Position numbers and translations under genes: made by a program. Shown here piece by piece: positions 8,601-14,947 of a stretch of 14,947 bases of DNA. Within the stretch, counting starts at the first letter, position 1, and every line of letters begins with the position of its first letter. This DNA is from JAAZBI01 sp964461005 (GTDB lineage Bacteria; Bacillota_I; Bacilli_A; RF39; UBA660). The notes under the pieces are model-generated. The model was not told the origin of the DNA and searched no databases. It saw only the letters and a list, made by a program, of their open reading frames with translations. The DNA lies in NCBI GenBank assembly GCA_964461005.1, contig CAYWQQ010000015.1:1-14947 (forward strand). The letters are read 5' to 3'.

Positions 8601-9956
8601 CGTGCTGGAACAATAGGTACTGTTGCCGATAAAACAGCTTTGGGTTTTGTAAAAGGCTATATGGAAGAACATAATTTGAATTTAAAATTTGTTGAGCAAG
8701 AAAGATTAGCTCTTGGTTGTACTGGAGTAAAGAGAACAACTGGTCAGCATCCGGGTGGAATTATTGTTGTTCCAAATTATATGGATGTTTTAGATTTTAC
8801 TCCATATCAATATCCGGCTGATGATATTTCATCAAATTGGTATACAACTCATTTTGATTATCATCCGATGGAAAACGATTTATTAAAGTTAGACATATTA
8901 GGTCATGATGATCCTACTGTTTTAAAAAAATTACAGGATTTAAGTGGCATAGATATTTTAACAATACCTTTTGATGATGCAGAAACAATTAGCTTGTTTT
9001 CAAGTACTAAAGCATTAGGAGTAACTCCCGAAGAAATTATGTCTGAAGTAGGGACATATGGTGTTCCAGAATTTGGAACAAGATTTGTAATGGATTTACT
9101 TTTAGAAACAAGACCAGCAACTTTCGCGGAATTAGTTAAAATATCTGGTTTATCACATGGAACTGATGTGTGGAGAGGTAATGCTCAAGACTTAATTAAA
9201 AAGAAAATTTGTAGTTTTAGTGATGTTATTGGTTGTCGTGATGATATTATGGTTTATTTGTCTTATCATGGCATGGAACCAAAAGAAGCCTTTAAATTAA
9301 TGGAGTTTGTCCGTAAAGGTAAAGCATCTCAAGATAAAGTAAAATGGCAAGAAGAATTTGTACCAAAGATGAAAGCTGCCAACATTCCCGAATGGTATAT
9401 TGAATCTTGTGCAAAAATAAAATACATGTTTCCGAAAGCACATGCTGTAGCGTATGTAATGATGGCTTGTAGAGTGGCTTGGTTTAAAGTTCATCAACCA
9501 TTATGTTATTATGCAGCATATTTGAGTGTTCGCTGTCATGATTTTGATATTGAAACTATGATTAAAGGATATACAGTTGTAAAAGCTAAAATAATAGAAT
9601 TAAATAATAAGGGTTATGAAAAAACTAATAAAGAAGAAGCTATACTAGATGTTTTATATTCAACTTTAGAATTGTATGCACGTGGCTTTAAAATTGGTGA
9701 AATAGATTTGTTACAATCTGATTCAAATCATTTTGTTATTAAAGATGATAAGACTTTAATTCCACCTTTTTCATCTTTAGATGGTTTGGGTGGCATATGT
9801 GCTCAAAAAATTGTTGAAGAAAGAAAAAAAGCTTCATTTTTAAGTATTGAAGATTTACAAAGAAGATGTAAAATATCTGGAACATTAATTGATAAGATGA
9901 AGAGAATGGAAATTCTTAATAAGCTTCCTGAAACGAATCAGTTATCATTATTTTAA
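5679..9956 (+). CDS. polC: DNA polymerase III alpha subunit, PolC type
   Basis: The 1425-residue protein is close to B. subtilis PolC (about 1437) and is the replicative polymerase of low-GC Gram-positives. In order it has a poorly conserved N-terminal region (1 to about 185), an OB-fold (about 195-290), the first PHP part starting at ELHTHTHMSQMDS (H307, H309, H311), a DnaQ-like 3'-5' proofreading exonuclease (about 387-550), the rest of PHP, and the polymerase core. The exonuclease keeps D392 and E394 (DFETTG), D478 (HNAKFD), H534 and D539, so proofreading should be active. A four-cysteine zinc motif (C889, C892, C919, C921) precedes the catalytic PDIDLNFSG aspartates D947 and D949; D1072 in LKLDILGHDD is the probable third. 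The C-terminus ends QLSLF, the sliding-clamp binding peptide. GAGGTG five bases before the ATG supports the start. The gene is a single unit with its own promoter and terminator, between murJ and mraZ. Confidence 0.98.
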   Translation: MNEKLKVLLEKIELDEKTYSFFMGGKIDKLLVDKNKKTWHFFITLKEVLDVNLLVEFKERIINTFSDLKEVAITINYLNNNYEKLTDYLNLIFKEIKLDKIYGNIEYTFNDEILQISVLNKIEDKKINSVKEKIEKLFFDYGFNIKVNTYINENENKLLKEEIKQETTVKSNTKIKIDNPLLIGNEIKTKRITPINDLLINEDNVVISGYIFSAEFKEITGKDFKIILLKLNDKNDSVNAKYFTRNIVEYEKLQEKLKVGLWVKIKGSVREDKYMKDFVFNITDLEIIPNPQIKKTDTAPIKRVELHTHTHMSQMDSVVNVLDLINRSKEYGHKAIAITDHNCCQAFPEAYLKTKDIKIIYGVELNMIEDKIDIVLRETDDYLKDTTYVVFDFETTGFNATSGDSIIEVGAVKLLNGEIIDRFQELINPGKKLVSAITEVTGITNQDLKDKRNEKEVITDFKKWIGKLPLIAHNAKFDISFLESAYYKYNFPPLDNTVIDTLELSRALEPNVFRHSLSALVKRYEIPFDEESHHRADYDAEATALIFDKMIKKLDSLNYEKISDMEKLISKDEIYKFGRTYHINLLAKNQIGLKNLFKLVSLSNTKYFYKTPRILKSEIEKNREGLLIGSSCTNGEVFVLSKSKSDEELNNIISFYDYIEVQPLRQAEYLLQTKDFASSEDLKNHITKIIELADKNKKPVVATGDVHQLDLEDKIYREIIVNQKVPGGGRHPLARSEIKSIPSQHFLTTDEMLEEFSFLDKNKALEIVVENTIKIADEIEDVIIIKNSKKPLSPKMENSDKIVCDLTYEKVHSIYGEPLPKIIEERIEKELHGIINGGFDVIYLIAQMLVKKSNDDGYLVGSRGSVGSSLVAHFMGITEVNPLSAHYVCPKCKKSLFEEDGVLLGSKYASGFDLPNKRCSCGTMFKKEGQDMPFATFLGFDADKVPDIDLNFSGDYQSKAHDYVREVFGKDYVFRAGTIGTVADKTALGFVKGYMEEHNLNLKFVEQERLALGCTGVKRTTGQHPGGIIVVPNYMDVLDFTPYQYPADDISSNWYTTHFDYHPMENDLLKLDILGHDDPTVLKKLQDLSGIDILTIPFDDAETISLFSSTKALGVTPEEIMSEVGTYGVPEFGTRFVMDLLLETRPATFAELVKISGLSHGTDVWRGNAQDLIKKKICSFSDVIGCRDDIMVYLSYHGMEPKEAFKLMEFVRKGKASQDKVKWQEEFVPKMKAANIPEWYIESCAKIKYMFPKAHAVAYVMMACRVAWFKVHQPLCYYAAYLSVRCHDFDIETMIKGYTVVKAKIIELNNKGYEKTNKEEAILDVLYSTLELYARGFKIGEIDLLQSDSNHFVIKDDKTLIPPFSSLDGLGGICAQKIVEERKKASFLSIEDLQRRCKISGTLIDKMKRMEILNKLPETNQLSLF

Positions 9957-9982
9957 GGATGTCGTAAGACATCTTTTTTTTT
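9955..9982 (+). terminator. Intrinsic terminator after polC
   Basis: GATGTC (9958-9963) pairs perfectly with GACATC (9968-9973) around the loop GTAA. The stem extends by G-T and A-T pairs toward the polC stop codon, and a run of nine T follows (9974-9982). This is the strongest terminator in the window and isolates polC from the mraZ operon. Confidence 0.9.
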
Positions 9983-10013
9983 GTCAATTTATTATATTTT
10001 TTATGGAAAAGAC

Positions 10014-10042
10014 TAGACAAAACATTAAAAATAGTTTACTAT
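10014..10042 (+). promoter_or_regulatory. Sigma-A-type promoter of the mraZ (dcw) operon
   Basis: TAGACA (10014-10019) and TACTAT (10037-10042) are separated by exactly 17 bp. Each hexamer is close to the TTGACA/TATAAT consensus. The predicted start is near 10049, giving a leader of about 40 bases. The first AGTGG box begins directly after the -10 hexamer, so a protein bound there would block polymerase, as expected for MraZ autorepression. Confidence 0.8.
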
Positions 10043-10077
10043 AGTGGTAGACAGTGGCAAATAATGGTAAAAAGTGG
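10043..10077 (+). promoter_or_regulatory. Four phased MraZ-box repeats (probable operator)
   Basis: AGTGG occurs at 10043, 10053 and 10073, and AATGG at 10063: four copies in the same orientation with an exact 10-bp period, one helical turn. MraZ is known to bind tandem GTG-containing direct repeats in front of its own operon, and this array sits between the -10 element and the mraZ start. The fourth copy runs into the ribosome binding site (10076-10085). The assignment rests on spacing, position and the adjacent mraZ gene. Confidence 0.82.
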
Positions 10078-10085
10078 GGGTGATC
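10076..10085 (+). promoter_or_regulatory. Strong mraZ ribosome binding site overlapping the last MraZ box
   Basis: GGGGGTGATC can pair with ten bases of the 16S rRNA 3' end, with one G-U wobble where GGAGGTGATC would be perfect. It sits seven bases (from the GGGGG core) before the ATG at 10088 and decides that start over the ATG at 10064. It shares its first two G residues with the fourth AGTGG box. Confidence 0.8.
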
Positions 10086-10087
10086 TT

Positions 10088-10525
10088 ATGTTCATGGGTG
10101 AATACAGACACAACATTGATGAAAAAGGTCGATTAATTATACCATTCAAATTTCGATATGAATTGGGCGACAAGTTCGTAGTTACTAAAGGATTAGATGG
10201 CTGCTTATTTGTGTATTCAAAAAAAGAATGGGATAGTTTAGTGTCAAAATTAAAAGTTCTACCATTTACAAAAAAAGATGCCCGAATCTTCATGCGTTTC
10301 TTTTTATCAGGTGCTACTGAATGTGAATTTGATCGTCAAGGTCGAATTAACGTTACCTCTCCATTGGCGGAATACGCCGATTTAACCAAAGAATGTGTTA
10401 TTATCGGCGTAAATGACCGCTTAGAAATTTGGGCAAAAGAAAGATTTAATACTTTCTTTAAGGATAACGAAAATAATTTATCTGATATAGCTGAAAATTT
10501 ATTTAATGGAGAACATGATGCATAA
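10088..10525 (+). CDS. mraZ: Transcriptional regulator / division cluster protein MraZ
   Basis: The protein has 145 residues, close to the family's usual 140-150. MraZ is a ring-forming DNA-binding protein with two SpoVT/AbrB-like half domains that regulates its own division and cell wall operon. Both signature motifs are present: DEKGR (D11 to R15) and DRQGR (D82 to R86). The flanking sequence GEYRHNIDEKGRLIIPFKFR and the stretch FFLSGATECEFDRQGR are near-identical to Firmicutes MraZ. The start is placed at 10088 because an excellent ribosome site precedes it and family members begin MFMGEY. The upstream ATG at 10064 lies inside the operator repeats and before the ribosome site. This is the first gene of the operon, driven by the promoter at 10014-10042, and it overlaps the start of rsmH by a few bases. 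Confidence 0.97.
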   Translation: MFMGEYRHNIDEKGRLIIPFKFRYELGDKFVVTKGLDGCLFVYSKKEWDSLVSKLKVLPFTKKDARIFMRFFLSGATECEFDRQGRINVTSPLAEYADLTKECVIIGVNDRLEIWAKERFNTFFKDNENNLSDIAENLFNGEHDA

Positions 10526-11444
10526 AAGTGTTTTATTAGAAGAAACAATTAATAGTTTAAATATTGATCCTAATAAGATATATATCGATGCAACGCTTGG
10601 TTATGCTGGTCATAGTTGGGAAGTCTTGAAAAGAATTGATAAGGGGTTATTAATCGCCTTCGATCAGGATAAACAAGCGATTCGATATAGTCAAAAGGAA
10701 TTAGATAAATTAAAAAAACCATTTCAAATTGTTCATAGTAACTTTAGTAATTTAAATAAAGAATTAGATAATTTAAAAATTGCTAAAGTAGCTGGAATTA
10801 TGTTTGATTTAGGAGTTTCTAGTCCGCAATTGGATGAAGGCTCTAGAGGTTTTTCTTATCATAGCGACGCTAAGTTAGATATGAGAATGAATCAAGAAGA
10901 TGAATTAACAGCATATGATGTTGTTAATAATTATGATGAAAAAGAATTGATAAGAATTTTTCTTGAATATGGTGAAGAGAAATATGCAAAATCAATAGCA
11001 AGAAATATTGTTATGTTTAGAAAAAACAAACCAATAGCTAGAACATTAGAATTAGTTGAAATAATTAAATTAAGTGTACCTCAAAAATATAAAAGAGAAA
11101 GTCATCCAGCTCAAAAAGTTTTTCAAGCAATTAGAATTGAAGTTAATCATGAGTTAGATATACTTGAAAAAGCATTACGAGATGCAATATCTAGATTAGA
11201 AATTGGTGGCAGAATAGCAGTGATTACTTTTCATTCTTTAGAAGATAAAATATGTAAAAAAGTATTTAAAGAATTAAGTGAAATTGCTGAAGTTGTAAAA
11301 GGATTACCAAATATTCCTGAGCAATATTTACCTGTATTAAAATTAATCGGTAAATATAAACCAAGTTTAAAAGAAATAGAAGAAAATAATCGTAGTCGAT
11401 CAGCAAAATTAAGAGTTGCTGAAAAAATTAGAGAGAAAGAGTGA
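10518..11444 (+). CDS. rsmH: 16S rRNA (cytosine(1402)-N(4))-methyltransferase
   Basis: RsmH (MraW) uses S-adenosylmethionine to methylate N4 of C1402 in 16S rRNA at the ribosomal P site. The 308-residue product is of normal length (about 310). The SAM-binding motif I is DATLGYAGHS (usually G-rich, for example GGAGHS). It also has MFDLGVSSPQLD, RGFSYHSDAKLDMRM, HPAQKVFQAIRIEVN and ITFHSLEDKI, all family hallmarks. It ends RSRSAKLRVAEKIREKE, the standard C-terminus, at a TGA stop, which shows TGA is not read as tryptophan here. The gene overlaps the end of mraZ. The GGAG at 10508-10511 serves as ribosome site, six bases before ATG 10518. ATG 10515 (one residue longer) is an equally credible alternative, but ATG 10506 lies upstream of the ribosome site and is unlikely. 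Confidence 0.96.
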   Translation: MHKSVLLEETINSLNIDPNKIYIDATLGYAGHSWEVLKRIDKGLLIAFDQDKQAIRYSQKELDKLKKPFQIVHSNFSNLNKELDNLKIAKVAGIMFDLGVSSPQLDEGSRGFSYHSDAKLDMRMNQEDELTAYDVVNNYDEKELIRIFLEYGEEKYAKSIARNIVMFRKNKPIARTLELVEIIKLSVPQKYKRESHPAQKVFQAIRIEVNHELDILEKALRDAISRLEIGGRIAVITFHSLEDKICKKVFKELSEIAEVVKGLPNIPEQYLPVLKLIGKYKPSLKEIEENNRSRSAKLRVAEKIREKE

Positions 11445-11449
11445 GAACA

Positions 11450-11740
11450 ATGAGAACAAAAAAGCAAATTAAATTTTTTAGAATTGAAAAATTAATGATG
11501 AAATTATGGGTTTTATTGTTAGTACTTTTACCTGTTTCTAATGTTTTTGGCAAAGCTATGATTTCTAAAAGTAATATTGAAGTAGAAAGATTACATAAAC
11601 AAGTCAGAATAGAAGAAAACAAGAATGAAAGTTTAACCATGAAAGTAAATGAGTTACAATCTTTTACAAATATTCAAGCAGTTGCAAAAGAGGTAGGATT
11701 AGCATATAATAGTCATAGTATAATAGTATTAGACAATTAA
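11450..11740 (+). CDS. ftsL: Cell division protein FtsL-like
   Basis: This is a small bitopic membrane protein of 96 residues. It has a basic cytoplasmic N-terminus (MRTKKQIKFFR), one transmembrane helix at about residues 15-35, and an extracellular heptad-like stretch (about 40-72, ISKSNIEVERLHKQVRI onward) that should form a coiled coil. The C-terminal segment IQAVAKEVGLAYNSHSIIVL resembles the conserved end of FtsL/DivIC proteins. FtsL-type proteins are poorly conserved, so position (after rsmH and before a class B PBP) is the main support. It should act in the FtsL-DivIC-DivIB divisome subcomplex that activates septal synthesis. The ATG at 11450 has an AAAGAG site eight bases upstream. 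A GTG at 11441, overlapping the rsmH stop as GTGA and adding three residues (MRT), is an alternative. Confidence 0.82.
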   Translation: MRTKKQIKFFRIEKLMMKLWVLLLVLLPVSNVFGKAMISKSNIEVERLHKQVRIEENKNESLTMKVNELQSFTNIQAVAKEVGLAYNSHSIIVLDN

Positions 11741-11751
11741 GAGGTGTGCTT

Positions 11752-13872
11752 ATGAAACAAGAAAAGGCAATGATAAAAAGATTAAAAGCAAATAAAATCT
11801 TTTTTATTATACCTTTTCTTTTTTTTGTGGTTGTTATTGCTCAATTAGGAAGATTGTGTTTGTTTGAAAAAATAGATGGTATTGATTTAAAAAAATTTGC
11901 TAATAATCGTAATACTGTCAAGACCAATTTAATTGCTGAAAGAGGAAATATTTATACAGTAGATGGAGACCCTTTAGCACAAAACGTTAATTCTTATACA
12001 TTAATAGCTTATCTTTCGGAAAAAAGAAGTGATGAAAATACTATTCGCCATGTTGTTGATAAAGAAGGAACTGCTAAAGCTTTAGCGCCTCTTTTAAGCA
12101 TGGAAGAATCTAAACTATATAAACTTTTAATGCAAGAAAAACTTTATCAAGTGGAAATAAAAAGAGGATTAACTGAAATAGAAAAAGAAAAAATAGATGC
12201 ATTGGGATTAAAAGGCCTTGATTATATTAAAAGTTCCAAGAGATATTATCCAAATGGAGATTTTTTATCATATATTTTAGGTTATGTTCGTAAATATGAT
12301 AATAAAGGAATGGTGGGGGAATTAGGTTTAGAATCGTTTTATAATAAAAATTTATCTGGTAAAGATGGCTATTTAGAATATCAACAAGATTTGAATGGTT
12401 ATCAAATTCCTAATACACCAGAAATTAGAAAAGAAGCTATTGATGGTAATGATATCTATTTAACAATTGATGAAAATATTCAAATGTTTGTTGAACAAGC
12501 TATCAAAGAAGCTAGTGAGCAATATAAAACAGAATGGTTATTAGGAGTTGTAGCAGATGCTAAAACAGGAGCAATTTTAGGTATAGCTTCAACGCCTTCT
12601 TTTGATCCTAATGTTGTTAATATTAAAAGTTATTTAAATCCATTAGTATCATATGCAATTGAACCAGGTTCAACAATGAAAACCTTTACATATATGGCAG
12701 CATTAGAAGCAGGTACATATCAAGGACAAGACACATTCAAATCAGGAAGTATAGAAATTGATAACTCTGTTATTAATGAATATGATAATAAAGATTGGGG
12801 AACAATTACTTATGATCAAGGCTTCTTGTATTCATCTAATGTTGGAGTTTCAAATATAGTAAATAAATTTATTAATCGTGATCAATTGTTAACCTATTTT
12901 AAAAGTTTAGGTTTTGGAAGTAAAACAGGAATTACTTTAGCTAATGAGGCTTCTGGTAAAATCAGTTTTCGTTATCGCACTGAAGTGGCGAATGCAGCAT
13001 TTGGACAAGGAATTACTATAACTCCAATTCAAATGATTCAAGCGTTAACAGCTATTTCAAATAACGGAAAAATGGTTAGACCATATTTAGTTGATAAAAT
13101 AGTTGATTCTAAAACAAAAAAGGTACTATTTCAATCTGAGACAAAAGTTGTCGGTACTGTAGCTAGTCAAAAAACAGTGGATTATGTGAAAGAACTTATG
13201 TATCGAGTAGTATATGAACCTTCTGGGCAATCAACAGGTCAAATATTTAAAATCGAAAATTTTGATTTAATTGGCAAAACAGGGACTGCTCAATATGTAG
13301 ATGAAAAAACTGGAAGATATACAAATAGTCGTTATCAAGTTATTAAATCATTTGTAGGTATATTTCCAAAAGATGATCCTCAAATTGTTTTTTATATTGT
13401 TGGAAAAAGACCTTTAGTAGCACCTTCAACATTTTTAGCACAGCCGACTAAGCAAATTGTGACAAATATAGCTAAGTATCTAAATATATATTCAATAGCA
13501 TTTGAAAAAGAAAAACAAAATGAAGTTTATGAAATGCCCAATATAATTAATAATAAAATATCTGCTATTACTATTTTATCTCCACAAACAATAATTGGTA
13601 ATGGCGACATTATTGTTAATCAATATCCAAAAGCAGGCGCAAAATTAAATCAAACCGACAGAGTATTTATTGTTACAAATTATAATGATTTAGAATTAGT
13701 AAATTTAAGTAATTGGTCAAGAAAAGATGTTGCCGTTTATTGTGATTTATTGAAAATAAAATGCAATTTCATAGGAAGTGGTTATGTTACTATGCAAGAT
13801 ATTAATCCTGGAACAAAAATTACAGATATTAAGGAAATAAATTTAAATTTAAATAGCAAAATATTAGAATAA
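11752..13872 (+). CDS. Class B penicillin-binding protein (PBP2B/SpoVD/FtsI type) with PASTA repeats
   Basis: The 706-residue transpeptidase cross-links septal peptidoglycan. It has a short basic cytoplasmic tail, one transmembrane anchor (about 16-36), a dimerisation/pedestal domain starting at ERGNIYTVDG (R64), and the transpeptidase domain. The three active-site motifs are intact: SxxK at S307-K310 (GSTMK), SxN at S361-N363 (SSN) and KTG at K509-G511 (GKTGTAQ). Two divergent PASTA-like repeats follow, at about 592-645 (YEMPNI to FIVTN) and 648-700 (LVNLSNWSRKDV to NPGTKI). Its position after ftsL matches PBP2B (pbpB), or SpoVD if the organism sporulates; I cannot separate these by sequence alone, so no symbol is given. 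The GAGG at 11741-11744 lies seven bases before ATG 11752. The GTG at 11746 is too close to that ribosome site to be the start. Confidence 0.95.
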   Translation: MKQEKAMIKRLKANKIFFIIPFLFFVVVIAQLGRLCLFEKIDGIDLKKFANNRNTVKTNLIAERGNIYTVDGDPLAQNVNSYTLIAYLSEKRSDENTIRHVVDKEGTAKALAPLLSMEESKLYKLLMQEKLYQVEIKRGLTEIEKEKIDALGLKGLDYIKSSKRYYPNGDFLSYILGYVRKYDNKGMVGELGLESFYNKNLSGKDGYLEYQQDLNGYQIPNTPEIRKEAIDGNDIYLTIDENIQMFVEQAIKEASEQYKTEWLLGVVADAKTGAILGIASTPSFDPNVVNIKSYLNPLVSYAIEPGSTMKTFTYMAALEAGTYQGQDTFKSGSIEIDNSVINEYDNKDWGTITYDQGFLYSSNVGVSNIVNKFINRDQLLTYFKSLGFGSKTGITLANEASGKISFRYRTEVANAAFGQGITITPIQMIQALTAISNNGKMVRPYLVDKIVDSKTKKVLFQSETKVVGTVASQKTVDYVKELMYRVVYEPSGQSTGQIFKIENFDLIGKTGTAQYVDEKTGRYTNSRYQVIKSFVGIFPKDDPQIVFYIVGKRPLVAPSTFLAQPTKQIVTNIAKYLNIYSIAFEKEKQNEVYEMPNIINNKISAITILSPQTIIGNGDIIVNQYPKAGAKLNQTDRVFIVTNYNDLELVNLSNWSRKDVAVYCDLLKIKCNFIGSGYVTMQDINPGTKITDIKEINLNLNSKILE

Positions 13873-13875
13873 TAA

Positions 13876-13884
13876 TGATATAAT
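13876..13884 (+). promoter_or_regulatory. Probable internal promoter (extended -10) before mraY
   Basis: TG-A-TATAAT occupies 13876-13884: a perfect -10 hexamer with the TG extension, directly after the pbp stop codon. No good -35 exists at 16-18 bp (the hexamer there is GCAAAA or similar). A start near 13891 would leave only about 16 bases before the mraY ATG, part of which is the GAGAGTGAT ribosome site. In AT-rich DNA such matches arise by chance, so confidence is moderate. Confidence 0.45.
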
Positions 13885-13906
13885 ATAAAAAGAAGAGAGT
13901 GATAAT

Positions 13907-14899
13907 ATGTTAATTTTGACAAAATCTATTTTAGCATTGATGATTGGTTTTACTTTGTCAGCTATAATTGGATTAATATTAGTTCCTACATTGAAAAAAT
14001 TAAAAGCCAGACAAAATGTAAGTTCTTTTTTAGCAAAAGCACATAATAAAAAAAATGGAGTCCCTACCATGGGTGGATTAATATTTATAACTTCAACGTT
14101 ATTAACTTTTTTAATATTAATTATTACTGGTAAATTAGATTTTAGTTATAACTTACTAATTGTTGTTTTTGTTTTTTTAAGCTATGGTTTATTAGGCTTT
14201 GTTGATGATTTTTTGAGTATTAAAAAGGGTCACAATGAAGGTTTAACAACTATTCAAAAATTAATAGCACAAATTTTAATTGCTATTGTTTTTTATATTA
14301 TTTATATAAAAACTGGTGGCAACAATATTGTTTCTTTTTACACATTAAACATTACAATTAATTTAGGTTGGTTTTATCCGTTTTTTATTCTATTTGTTTT
14401 AGTAGGTTTTTCAAATGCAACAAATATTACTGATGGTTTAGATGGTTTATCAGGTGGTTTATCTGTTATAGCTTTTTTAACTTTTGGATTAATTACATGG
14501 GGTTCAACTTGGGTTCTTGGTTATCAAGAAATAGCTATTATATGTTTTGTCTTAGTAGGATCTTTGATGGGCTTTTTATTATATAATACTCATCCAGCTC
14601 GTATTATTATGGGTGATACAGGTTCCTTATCTTTAGGAGCTACCCTAGCAACTATTGGTATATTAACTCATCATGAATTAACATTAATAGTAGTATCAGG
14701 AGTTTTTGTAGTTGAAACATTGACCGTTATTATTCAAAATGTTTCAATGATGTTAACAGGAAAAAAAGTTTTTTTAATGACTCCATTACATCATCATTTT
14801 GAAAAGATTGGTTGGCAAGAACAAGATATAGTAAAATTGTTTTGGACAATTGGTTTATTTTTAGGTATGTTAGGTGTTGGCTTTGGAGTTTGGATATAA
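13907..14899 (+). CDS. mraY: Phospho-N-acetylmuramoyl-pentapeptide-transferase (lipid I synthase)
   Basis: MraY transfers phospho-MurNAc-pentapeptide from UDP onto undecaprenyl phosphate, the first membrane step of peptidoglycan synthesis. The 330-residue protein has about ten hydrophobic helices and all hallmark motifs. These are NGVPTMGGL near the N-terminus, the aspartate pair D100-D101 in FVDDFLSIKKGHNEGL, the nucleotide-binding loop NATNITDGLDGLSGG (N170, N173, D176, D179), MGDTGSLSLG, and the histidine triad H295-H297 in PLHHHFEKIGW. Length and motif order are normal. It lies 34 bases after the PBP gene, a gap that holds a possible promoter. The ATG at 13907 follows a GAGAGTGAT ribosome site. 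Its product, lipid I, becomes lipid II, the likely substrate of the murJ-like flippase encoded upstream in this window. Confidence 0.98.
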   Translation: MLILTKSILALMIGFTLSAIIGLILVPTLKKLKARQNVSSFLAKAHNKKNGVPTMGGLIFITSTLLTFLILIITGKLDFSYNLLIVVFVFLSYGLLGFVDDFLSIKKGHNEGLTTIQKLIAQILIAIVFYIIYIKTGGNNIVSFYTLNITINLGWFYPFFILFVLVGFSNATNITDGLDGLSGGLSVIAFLTFGLITWGSTWVLGYQEIAIICFVLVGSLMGFLLYNTHPARIIMGDTGSLSLGATLATIGILTHHELTLIVVSGVFVVETLTVIIQNVSMMLTGKKVFLMTPLHHHFEKIGWQEQDIVKLFWTIGLFLGMLGVGFGVWI

Positions 14900-14926
14900 T
14901 AAAAATAGAATAAAGTAGGTGCTGAG

Positions 14927-14947
14927 ATGAAAAAAAGAGGATTTACA
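14927..14947 (+). CDS. Start of an unidentified gene, cut by window edge
   Basis: An ATG at 14927 follows a TAGGTG ribosome-site-like sequence by five bases and opens MKKRGFT before the window ends. The GTG at 14919 is closed by a TGA and cannot be the start. In dcw clusters the gene after mraY is usually murD or ftsW/spoVE. MKKRGFT also matches the opening of type IV prepilin signal sequences, which usually continue as GFTLIE. Seven residues cannot decide between these. Confidence 0.55.

Noticed and set aside
8452..9497. Minus-strand open frames opposite polC
   Set aside because: They are antisense to highly conserved polymerase motifs and have no independent coding support.
5679..9956. Intein or other insertion in polC
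   Set aside because: Length and domain order match normal PolC; the exonuclease inside the PHP domain is the usual PolC architecture.
9983..10013. Small RNA or riboswitch between polC and mraZ
   Set aside because: The gap is short AT-rich DNA with no stable stem apart from the polC terminator; it is explained by promoter and operator elements.
10064..10087. Upstream ATG for mraZ
   Set aside because: It lies inside the operator repeats and upstream of the strong GGGGGTGATC ribosome site; family members begin MFMGEY, at 10088.
11401..11460. Mycoplasma-type code (TGA = Trp), suggested by AT-rich composition
   Set aside because: RsmH ends exactly at TGA after its normal C-terminus, and tryptophans throughout the window are TGG.
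11231..11640. Minus-strand open frames opposite rsmH/ftsL
   Set aside because: They mirror + strand genes in other frames; they have no family resemblance and no promoter or ribosome site that I can see.

Overview
This window looks like chromosomal core DNA from an AT-rich, walled, low-GC Gram-positive bacterium of the Bacilli/Firmicutes type, probably one of the reduced gut lineages near Erysipelotrichales or the Mollicutes. Three things point there: a PolC-type replicative polymerase, a Firmicutes-style mraZ-rsmH-ftsL-pbp-mraY division and cell wall cluster, and a YtgP-like MurJ flippase. The genetic code is standard: rsmH ends at TGA where the family normally ends, and tryptophan is written TGG. 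Every gene is on the + strand and packing is tight. I see no mobile element, CRISPR array, tRNA or rRNA.

Region 1 (1-5622) is a cell wall operon that is already open at the left edge. It holds the C-terminal part of an M23 (LytM-like) endopeptidase, a secreted EnvC-like coiled-coil M23 protein, an alanine racemase-family enzyme, an ATP-grasp ligase resembling D-aspartate ligases, and a MurJ-type lipid II flippase. Gaps are 9-16 bases. The operon closes with a hairpin terminator after murJ. The order racemase, ligase, flippase suggests a pathway that makes a D-amino acid, attaches it to a peptidoglycan precursor and exports that precursor. The two M23 enzymes would act on the finished wall.

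Region 2 (about 5612-9982) is a single-gene unit. It has an extended -10 promoter that abuts the murJ terminator, then polC (DNA polymerase III alpha with built-in proofreading exonuclease), then a strong hairpin terminator.

Region 3 (10014-14947) is the start of the dcw cluster. A near-consensus promoter is followed by four AGTGG-type boxes exactly 10 bp apart, which are probable MraZ operator sites, and then mraZ, rsmH, ftsL, a class B penicillin-binding protein with PASTA repeats, and mraY. A probable extra promoter lies just before mraY. The right edge cuts the start of another gene (MKKRGFT), which cannot be identified from seven residues. These genes link autoregulation (MraZ), ribosome methylation (RsmH), divisome assembly (FtsL), septal cross-linking (PBP) and lipid I synthesis (MraY).

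I did not find a convincing new defence or mobile system. The most distinctive signals are the racemase/ligase/flippase cassette, the variant racemase and the regular MraZ operator array.
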